DNA of 64,000 nt from Larkinella terrae (GTDB lineage: Bacteria; Bacteroidota; Bacteroidia; Cytophagales; Spirosomataceae). The DNA lies in contig NZ_WJXZ01000002.1 of NCBI RefSeq assembly GCF_009668025.1, forward strand, positions 186,001 to 250,000, in the 5' to 3' direction. Below the pieces are notes generated by a model. That model did no database searches. It saw only the letters and a list, made by a program, of their open reading frames with translations, and was not told the DNA's origin. Every line of letters starts with the position of its first letter. Position 1 is the first letter of the stretch. A program made the position numbers and the translations under genes. This document shows positions 58,384 to 64,000 of the stretch, one piece after another.

Positions 58384-58968
58384 ATGAATAAGTTCGACAA
58401 ACCCGAAAAAATTCTGGCAACGGCTCTGAAGCTCTTTGTCGAGTACGGTTTTCACGGAACGCCAACGAGCAAGATCGCGAGCGAAGCCGGGGTCTCCAAC
58501 GGAACGCTTTTTCATTATTTCAAGACCAAAGACGAGCTGGTGGTTGCGCTGTATACGTCTCTCAAAAGCGAACTGAGCCACTTTCTGATTGCGAAAATCA
58601 GCGAAACAGAGGTTATCAAAGAGAAATTCAGGAAGCTGTTCACCTGCTCCGTGGAGTGGGCGGTGGAAAACCGGGATGCGTTTTACTTCCTTCAGCAGTT
58701 TCATTTTTCGCCCCATCGGGGACTCGTTTCCACCGAAGAAATTCAGCAGCACAGCGAAATTCACCTGACTTTGCTGCAGGATGCCCGACGGGCAAAAGTC
58801 CTGAAACCCTTGCCGCCGGAGTTGATTGCCTCGCTTTTCCTGCAGCAAATCAACGGATTGTACCAGTACCTGACTACCCACGCCGAACCCGTCGAGAAGC
58901 AACAAAAATGGATCAACGACGTCTTTGAATTAACCTGGACAATGATCTCAAACCCCGAAGCCCAATGA
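58384..58968 (+). CDS. TetR/AcrR-family transcriptional regulator
   Basis: 194 residues. The N-terminal helix-turn-helix is complete: KILATALKLFVEYGFHGTPTSKIASEAGVSNGTLFHYFKTKDELV. The C-terminal ligand-binding domain is helical and not assignable. A palindromic operator sits in its own promoter. The stop codon overlaps the start of the NAD(P)-binding protein gene as ATGA, so the two are expressed together, and the dehydrogenase-like protein may handle the compound sensed by the repressor. Confidence 0.94.
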   Translation: MNKFDKPEKILATALKLFVEYGFHGTPTSKIASEAGVSNGTLFHYFKTKDELVVALYTSLKSELSHFLIAKISETEVIKEKFRKLFTCSVEWAVENRDAFYFLQQFHFSPHRGLVSTEEIQQHSEIHLTLLQDARRAKVLKPLPPELIASLFLQQINGLYQYLTTHAEPVEKQQKWINDVFELTWTMISNPEAQ

Positions 58969-59636
58969 CATCGAACAAAATCCGAGCGATTATTACCGGT
59001 ACGACCGGCATGGTCGGTGAAGGCGTATTGCACGAGTGCCTGATGCACCCCGATGTGGAAGCCGTCCTGATCATCAACCGAAAACCGTATGGACTGAAAC
59101 ATCCCAAGTTAACGGAAATCATCCACAAGGATTTTTTCAATTTCTCCGCCCTTGAAAGCCAGTTGACGGGCTACAACGCGTGTTATTTCTGCCTGGGAGT
59201 GTCGTCGGTGGGGATGAAGGAACCGGAATATTATAAAATGACCTACACGCTGACCATGCACGTCGCGACGACGCTGAGTAAACTGAATCCCGACATGACC
59301 TTCTGTTATGTTTCGGGGGGCGGCACGGACAGTACGGAAAATGGCCGGACGATGTGGGCCCGGGTGAAGGGTAAAACCGAAAATGACCTGATGAAACTGC
59401 CTTTTAAACAGGTCTTTAACTTTCGGCCGGGCTTTATCAAACCGACCGAAGGACTAAAAAATACGCTCAAGCTGTACCGGTATCTGCTCTGGCTCTTTCC
59501 CATCGGTCGGGCGTTGTACCCCAACGGTTTTTGTACCCTGAAAGAACTGGGTCTGGCCATGATCCATACAGTGACGAAGGGCTATGAAAAGAGTATTCTG
59601 GAGGGAACTGACATTATTGAACTGGCAAAACGATAA
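58965..59636 (+). CDS. NAD(P)-binding Rossmann-fold (atypical SDR) protein
   Basis: 223 residues. The nucleotide-binding motif IITGTTGMVGEGVLHECL (TGxxGxxG) opens the protein; ACYFCLGVSSVGMKEPEYYK and FCYVSGGGTDSTE follow in the positions of the SDR strand 4 and catalytic Ser region. FNFRPGFIKPTEG resembles the C-terminal part of NAD(P)H-binding epimerase-like (HIM1/oxidoreductase-type) proteins. A Tyr-x-x-x-Lys pair is not clear, so catalysis is uncertain. Translationally coupled to the TetR gene. Confidence 0.85.
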   Translation: MTSNKIRAIITGTTGMVGEGVLHECLMHPDVEAVLIINRKPYGLKHPKLTEIIHKDFFNFSALESQLTGYNACYFCLGVSSVGMKEPEYYKMTYTLTMHVATTLSKLNPDMTFCYVSGGGTDSTENGRTMWARVKGKTENDLMKLPFKQVFNFRPGFIKPTEGLKNTLKLYRYLLWLFPIGRALYPNGFCTLKELGLAMIHTVTKGYEKSILEGTDIIELAKR

Positions 59637-59641
59637 GGGTT

Positions 59642-61018
59642 TTAGCCGTTGAATTGCCGGACCAGCTTCAGTTCAAAAACCGTCGGCTGGCCTTTGTTCG
59701 AGGTAACGCTGACGGTTCCCTGGTGAAGCTGGACAATGCGTTTCACCAGCGACAGACCGACGCCATTTCCCCGGACTTCAGCGGTTTGCCGACTCCGGTA
59801 GAAGGGCTCGAAAATGTACGGTAAATCGTCGGCCGGAATCGGGTTCCCGACGTTCTCAACGCTGATCCGGACGGTGGTTTCGTTGAAGCGAACCCGAATA
59901 AGCGCCCGGCCGTCGCTGGAAAATTTGCAGGCATTTTCGGTCAGATTTTTCAGGGCGGTTTTGAGCAGTGCGGTATTCCCCGGCACGGTCAACTGATTGA
60001 AATCGTCCGGTAATTCCTCAAAATTGACAATGACATCGTAGTGAGGATTCGTTTCACTGACTTCCTCCCGAACATCCCACACCACTTCGTCCAGCCGCAC
60101 CGAATCCGTTAACAAACCGACCGCCGATTCCTGATTGACCTGCGAAAGCTGCAGCAAATCCCGCGTAAGGGTCGACAATTCGGCGACGTCGTCGAGCACC
60201 GACCGGATCGTTTCCTCGTAAACCGTGGATTCCCGGCGGTTGAGCAAGGCTACTTCCAGTTGCGAACTAATCTGGGTGAGCGGATTTTTGAGTTCGTGCG
60301 AGACGTTGGCCACAAACATCCGCTGCAGCCGAAACGATTCGTCGATCCGGTCGAGCAGGCGGTTGATCGTGATCGATAAGCGGCTGATTTCATCATTTTC
60401 GGAATGGACCGGCAACCGTTCCGCCAAGGTATTCGGGAAAATACGGTTCAATTGCTGTTCCATCCGCTGCATGGGGCGAAGCGCTTCGCCCGCGTACAGC
60501 CAGCCGGAAAAGGCTACCACGCCCACAATGGCCGCGAACAAGCCGATCAACACGCCCAGCATCCGGCGCAGGAACTGGTCGCCATAGCGATTTTCGGCAC
60601 TGGCGAGCACGACGTATCGCCCGTCGGCCGTGGCATACCGAACGCCCGTAACAAACGCGACGCCCTGCCGGAATTTCTTCGTTTCCTTTTTCCGGATTTC
60701 GTCGAGCACCTTCGTGGAAACGGCCAGCGGAATTCGCTCGTTGGTGATAAAAACCGGGCTGTTATTTCCGTCGTAAACCGCTATTTTCTGGGCCGGAAGC
60801 TGATCTTTGCGCAGGCGGTTAAATTGCCCCAGCAGTTGCGGAGACATGCGTTGATGAATCAGCATTTCGCCAACGGTAGCGGCTTTCCGCTCGAGCCGAC
60901 GGTAAAAATCCGAAGAAATAAAATACGAGCAAAACGCGTAGAGACAGGCAAAAGCGAGCCCCAGAATGGCTGAAACCAAACCCGTGAAGCGGAGAGTCAG
61001 TCGGGTGCGGATGGTCAT
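59642..61018 (-). CDS. Membrane histidine kinase with HAMP domain
   Basis: 458 residues. Two membrane helices at about 11-34 and 153-175 enclose a 118-residue periplasmic sensor. HAMP region (EALRPMQRMEQQLNRI, NDEISRLSITINRLLDRI), HisKA with H241 in FVANVSHELKNPLTQISSQLE, ATPase with LKNLTENACKFS, YIFEPFYRS and GNGVGLSLVKRI. This matches the CusS/ArlS-type family. It is paired with the OmpR-type regulator at 61307. A 55-residue membrane protein gene lies between them, nine bases upstream of this start. Confidence 0.94.
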   Translation of the reverse strand: MTIRTRLTLRFTGLVSAILGLAFACLYAFCSYFISSDFYRRLERKAATVGEMLIHQRMSPQLLGQFNRLRKDQLPAQKIAVYDGNNSPVFITNERIPLAVSTKVLDEIRKKETKKFRQGVAFVTGVRYATADGRYVVLASAENRYGDQFLRRMLGVLIGLFAAIVGVVAFSGWLYAGEALRPMQRMEQQLNRIFPNTLAERLPVHSENDEISRLSITINRLLDRIDESFRLQRMFVANVSHELKNPLTQISSQLEVALLNRRESTVYEETIRSVLDDVAELSTLTRDLLQLSQVNQESAVGLLTDSVRLDEVVWDVREEVSETNPHYDVIVNFEELPDDFNQLTVPGNTALLKTALKNLTENACKFSSDGRALIRVRFNETTVRISVENVGNPIPADDLPYIFEPFYRSRQTAEVRGNGVGLSLVKRIVQLHQGTVSVTSNKGQPTVFELKLVRQFNG

Positions 61019-61027
61019 AAAGCGGAG

Positions 61028-61195
61028 TCAGCGCAGCAGGGCGGGGATGTCGACCAGCCAGGCAATCAGCAACGTCAAAACAAAAAAGCTAACCATTAAA
61101 ATCAGCAGCCAGTCGGGTTGGCGCGGTTCGCGGATATCCGACGGTCGCAAACTACTCTTCGGCCCGGAGTGGCTATATCCCAATTTAGAAGTCAT
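61028..61195 (-). CDS. Small single-helix membrane protein between kinase and regulator genes
   Basis: 55 residues from ATG 61195; an ATG 33 bases upstream is possible. A polar N-terminal half (GYSHSGPKSSLRPSDIREPR) precedes one membrane helix (WLLILMVSFFVLTLLIAWLV). I recognise no family. It starts about 50 bases after the CTTAG array and nine bases before the kinase, so it may be the first gene of the array-controlled unit and a small modulator of the kinase. The coding case is modest because the size is small. Confidence 0.5.
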   Translation of the reverse strand: MTSKLGYSHSGPKSSLRPSDIREPRQPDWLLILMVSFFVLTLLIAWLVDIPALLR

Positions 61196-61243
61196 AAGCT
61201 GTGTGGAAAAAACGCTGCCTGACTGCAAAACTGGGACAAGGTT

Positions 61244-61287
61244 CTTAAGCCGAGGTAAGTAACTGCTTAGAATTTACTTAGAAAACC
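61244..61287. promoter_or_regulatory. 11-bp phased CTTAG repeats upstream of the small protein-kinase unit
   Basis: CTTAAGCCGAG at 61244, a weak GTAAG at 61255, CTTAGAATTTA at 61266 and CTTAGAAAACC at 61277 keep an 11-base period. CTTAGAATT-nn-CTTAGAAA is shared with the array at 57400-57419. It lies between the OmpR-type regulator gene and the small protein gene, as expected for autoregulation. Confidence 0.6.
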
Positions 61288-61306
61288 GCTCCTGCGGAGA
61301 CCGCGC

Positions 61307-61984
61307 TCATTCTTCTTTCAAGACATACCCCATTCCAAACTGCGTGTGAATGAGCTTCTTAGGAAAGTCCTTGTCGATTTTCTTCCGCAAATAATTGATA
61401 TAAACTTCCACCACATTCGTTCCGGCGTCGAAATTCAATCCCCAGACCCGTTCCGCAATATCGGTTTTCGACAGCACCCGCCCCTGATTCCGCAACAGGT
61501 ATTCGAGCAGGGCAAACTCCCGGGCCGTCAAATCGATCGGTTGTCCATCGCGACGGACGGTTTTGGCATCCAGATTCATTTCAATACCGGCAAACCGGAG
61601 CATCTGGGCGGTCATGGCCACCTGTGAACTGCGTTTGGTGAGCGACCGGACCCGCGCCAGCAGTTCAGTAAACTGGAACGGTTTGGTCAGGTACTGGTCC
61701 GTCCCCGCGTCAAATCCCATCACTTTATCGCTGGTTTCGCCCAGGGCCGTCAGCAGCAAAATCGGTGTTGTGACGCCCTGCGCCCGCAGTTGGCGAATCA
61801 GTTCAAAACCGTTCAGGCCCGGAATGATCACGTCCGTAATGATGGCGGCATACGAATTTTTTAGGGCTAATCGTTTGGCAATCAGTCCATCGTACGCAAT
61901 ATCGACTTCATATTGCGTTTCCTCCAGCCCCTGCCGGATGGCGTTCAGGGTTTTGGGTTCATCTTCAACGACTAATATTTTCAT
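61307..61984 (-). CDS. OmpR/PhoB-family response regulator
   Basis: 225 residues from ATG 61984 (MKILVVEDEP); an upstream extension is rejected. Receiver with D51 in AAIITDVIIPGLNGFE and QYLTKPFQFTEL; C-terminal winged helix with LTAREFALLEYLLRNQGRVLSKTDIAERVWG and YINYLRKKID. It is likely phosphorylated by the kinase at 59642 and may bind the CTTAG arrays. It belongs to the CusR/ArlR-like group, often metal or envelope stress sensors. The actual stimulus is unknown. Confidence 0.95.
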   Translation of the reverse strand: MKILVVEDEPKTLNAIRQGLEETQYEVDIAYDGLIAKRLALKNSYAAIITDVIIPGLNGFELIRQLRAQGVTTPILLLTALGETSDKVMGFDAGTDQYLTKPFQFTELLARVRSLTKRSSQVAMTAQMLRFAGIEMNLDAKTVRRDGQPIDLTAREFALLEYLLRNQGRVLSKTDIAERVWGLNFDAGTNVVEVYINYLRKKIDKDFPKKLIHTQFGMGYVLKEE

Positions 61985-62099
61985 ACGCAGCAAAATCGGT
62001 CGGTAACTCAATAACCACCAATAAATCAGATTGTTGGAACCCAACCGTTTTGAGGTAAGCAGGCACCGGGCAGATTCTAATGGTGGTCGTTACCGAATC

Positions 62100-62711
62100 C
62101 TAGTGCAGCAGACAGAGGACAATGAGCCAGTATTTGAAAAAAGACACCTGACTTTTGAGCGCCGATAACGCTTTGTAGAGCAGGTTCGCAACAGACTGGC
62201 GGTTGATGTCCATTAGTTCCGCAATCTGCTCATTTTCAAGCCCTTTGTAGAACTTCAAAAAAACCACTTCCTGTTGCCGTTTGGGGAGCGAATCAATGGC
62301 CTGGCGAACCTTGCGCTGGTTTTCCGACTCGACCTCGTTTTTCTCGATGGTGGTTTCAACCGTTTCCCAATCCGACAACTGATTGATTTCCTGGAAGTAA
62401 GGGACCGAAACCGCGTGTTTGTTCCGGCGAAATTCCTGTAAAAGCTGATTCCGGAGTGACTTGAACAGATAAATGGAGACGTACTGGATTGTAATGGTCT
62501 GCCGTTTTTCCCAGATCGCAATAAAAATTTCCTGAATGGAATCTTTAATGAATTCGCGATCCGGGGTAAAATTGGTCGCGTAACTGAAGAGCGAGCGGTA
62601 TTGCATTTCGGCCAATTGGCAAAAAGCCACCTTGTCTCCGGCCTTTGATTGCTGCCAGAGTTCCAGTAAATAGGCGTTCTCCTCGATTATGCGCTGTCGG
62701 TGGTCCAACAT
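62100..62711 (-). CDS. ECF sigma factor with hydrophobic C-terminal tail
   Basis: 203 residues. Region 2 (LAEMQYRSLFSYATNFTPD, FIKDSIQEIFIAIWEKRQTI) and region 4 (IDSLPKRQQEVVFLKFYKGL, NEQIAELMDINRQSVANLLY) are intact. The C-terminus FFKYWLIVLCLLH is hydrophobic, like that of the sigma factor at 33062. No FecR gene is adjacent in the window. The two FecR genes lacking a sigma gene (3356, 40188) are possible but distant partners. Downstream lies the OmpR-type regulator gene in the same direction after 115 bases. Confidence 0.92.
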   Translation of the reverse strand: MLDHRQRIIEENAYLLELWQQSKAGDKVAFCQLAEMQYRSLFSYATNFTPDREFIKDSIQEIFIAIWEKRQTITIQYVSIYLFKSLRNQLLQEFRRNKHAVSVPYFQEINQLSDWETVETTIEKNEVESENQRKVRQAIDSLPKRQQEVVFLKFYKGLENEQIAELMDINRQSVANLLYKALSALKSQVSFFKYWLIVLCLLH

Positions 62712-62836
62712 ACCCGATTGTTATCGAATGGTAAAATAACAGCAATAATCGTTAATACATAAATAAAAAACGGACGATTTGCGATATATACAAGTAAAAA
62801 CCGTTTAAATGCCAAATAGTCAAAATAAAATTGCGC

Positions 62837-62978
62837 AACCCTGTCAGCGGCCTCAGGCCCTGACAGCGGTTAAATAGCGTTTGACAACAATCTGCCCGAG
62901 TTAGAATGAGCAAACTGCTGACAGGGTCTTTAACCGCTGACAGGGTCTTTGACCGCTGTCAGGGTTTGTGCTGTCAGG
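62837..62978. repeat. Composite GCTGACAGGG-family repeat
   Basis: AACCCTGTCAGCGG...CCCTGACAGCGGTTAAA on the left pairs imperfectly with TTTAACCGCTGACAGGG...CCGCTGTCAGGGTT on the right, with extra direct units CTGACAGGGTCTTT and CTGTCAGGGTTT. It shares units with 9830 and 46339. It ends at the stop of the cytochrome gene and accounts for half of the 269-base gap; the remainder is AT-rich upstream DNA of the sigma gene. Confidence 0.85.
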
Positions 62979-62980
62979 GT

Positions 62981-64000
62981 TTACTCCTGAAACTGGATCG
63001 TGACCAATTTGAGAATGGCGTCGTTGGGTTTGGTACGTTTTATCGCATAAAAGTAAACATCGTGTTTACCGGTTATCGGCCTGGTTACCGAGCCGGTAAC
63101 CTCCTTGTTCGTATTCCAGGCGCCCGTTGGCTGATACGCCGTCGTGCTGATGATCGGCCCGGCCTGGGAGTCGATCCGCACCTGAATTTCGCCGGGCTGG
63201 TCCTGCGACGCGTACTCGTACGTGAACTGTTTGATGTTGGTTAAGTCGATGTTCTTCAGCAGAACGTACGCTTTATGCCCGCCCTGCGACAGATTGACGC
63301 CAAACCGGGGAAAACCGGACTGAACATCCGTATAAACCGCCCGCACTTTGGCGCTCCGGAGCGAAACCGCATCCGTGCCCGTCAGCGGCCCGACTACCTG
63401 ACCACCTTTGTCGGTATACGCAGCCAGCAGCGTATACTGGCCCCGCAATTCATCTTTCTGGTGATCGTTCAGCGTCAGTGAACCTTGCAACGGTACGGTT
63501 TTCTGGGCTCTTGGTTTGTCGGTTAGCGAGAAAATATAACGAACCATTTCCTGCGCATCGGTAACCGAAACCTGCGGGTGGGCGCTCATCACGTGGACCG
63601 TTCCCCAATTGCCACCCCCGCCGTTGATGATTTTCGTTGCCAGTTGATCCAGCGCCCCAGTTTGGGCTTTGTATTTTTGTGCTACCGACAACAGCGACGG
63701 CCCCACCGACACTTTATCGATCGTATGACAAGCCTTGCAATCGCTGGCGTCCATCAGCATTTTGCCCGGCGGATTGCTCACCAGCACGGACGTCGGCGAT
63801 TTGGGCGCGTTCGGATCGGCGGTGCTGGGCTGCGGATTATAGGCATACAGCACTTTAATTCGCTTCGGATCGACTTTCCCATCTTCCTGATCCTGCACCT
63901 TCACCGAATACGTGAACGGTTTTCCTTCCCAGAAAAAAGACTTGTTGTCGGTACTCGCAATGGTTACTGAAGGCTTGTTATTACCAACTTTAACGATAAC
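62981..64000 (-). CDS. C-terminal part of an exported quinoprotein/ThuA-type multidomain cytochrome (cut by window edge)
   Basis: The frame is open to base 64000 (340 codons, including the stop), so the start lies outside. Visible order: a PKD/Ig-like piece (SFFWEGKPFTYSVKVQDQEDG), a cytochrome c domain with heme motif C-K-A-C-H in MLMDASDCKACHTIDKVSVGP, GGGGNWGTVHVMSAHPQV with the axial Met, and a C-terminal carbohydrate-binding-like sandwich (VYLLK-type strands VLLKNIDLTNIKQFTYEYAS). This tail is the one I know from large ThuA plus PQQ-sugar-dehydrogenase plus cytochrome proteins of Bacteroidota. The upstream domains cannot be verified here. Confidence 0.8.
   Translation of the reverse strand, partial: VIVKVGNNKPSVTIASTDNKSFFWEGKPFTYSVKVQDQEDGKVDPKRIKVLYAYNPQPSTADPNAPKSPTSVLVSNPPGKMLMDASDCKACHTIDKVSVGPSLLSVAQKYKAQTGALDQLATKIINGGGGNWGTVHVMSAHPQVSVTDAQEMVRYIFSLTDKPRAQKTVPLQGSLTLNDHQKDELRGQYTLLAAYTDKGGQVVGPLTGTDAVSLRSAKVRAVYTDVQSGFPRFGVNLSQGGHKAYVLLKNIDLTNIKQFTYEYASQDQPGEIQVRIDSQAGPIISTTAYQPTGAWNTNKEVTGSVTRPITGKHDVYFYAIKRTKPNDAILKLVTIQFQE

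Noticed and set aside
62837-62978. CRISPR-like array
   Set aside because: Units of CTGACAGGGTCTT repeat, but spacings are irregular, units are inverted as well as direct, and the same words occur as hairpins at 9830 and 46339. No cas genes are present.

Overview
The window looks like chromosomal DNA of a moderately high-GC Bacteroidota bacterium of the order Cytophagales, probably a Spirosoma/Larkinella-like genus. This rests on two SusC/SusD pairs, FecR anti-sigma factors with a DUF4974 tail, a GH97 enzyme, a type IX secretion (gliding-type) C-terminal domain, and promoters of the TTG-N19-TAnnTTTG type. No rRNA, tRNA, phage gene, insertion sequence or CRISPR array was seen.

Layout. 1-3.0 kb: the start of a TIGR03806-type lipoprotein and a DUF1772/LytS/LytTR operon. 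3.3-22 kb: a FecR gene and a SusC/SusD locus followed by exported enzymes (FAD oxidoreductase, sialidase-like protein, SMP-30 lactonase, DUF885 hydrolase, M28 carboxypeptidase, two glycosidase-like proteins). 22-33.7 kb: a PHP/GDPD fusion, a cold-shock protein, and a second utilisation locus (GH97, SusD, SusC, FecR, divergent ECF sigma). 33.9-40 kb: subtilase, T9SS cargo protein, two 300-bp palindrome-rich repeats, DUF5009 acyltransferase-like protein, ThuA protein. 40.2-53.4 kb: the most interesting block, with an orphan FecR, Tat-exported RidA, two copies of a Tat-exported SelA-like PLP enzyme plus Sec-exported amidohydrolase, three genes for quinoprotein dehydrogenases and c-type cytochromes, a BASS-family transporter and an exported SMP-30 lactonase. 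Together these could form a periplasmic route that oxidises, delactonises, deacylates and deaminates an amino-sugar-like substrate and imports the acid product. This is inference from gene content. 53.4-54.3 kb: a VapBC module whose toxin has a nonsense codon, and a 220-bp MITE-like element. 54.4-64 kb: PAS kinase plus REC-CRP regulator, a cysteine-less thioredoxin-like protein, cupin, TetR with a visible operator, a second two-component system with 11-bp phased repeats, an ECF sigma, and the 3' end of a cytochrome-domain protein.

The intergenic regions are unusual: at least a dozen carry long (18-43 bp arm) inverted repeats from a few recurring sequence families, including the main junctions of the 44-52 kb cluster. 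Many genes of the long antisense kind in this DNA were judged shadows of real genes and are left out. Start codons were usually moved to the ATG that gives a sensible signal peptide or domain start.
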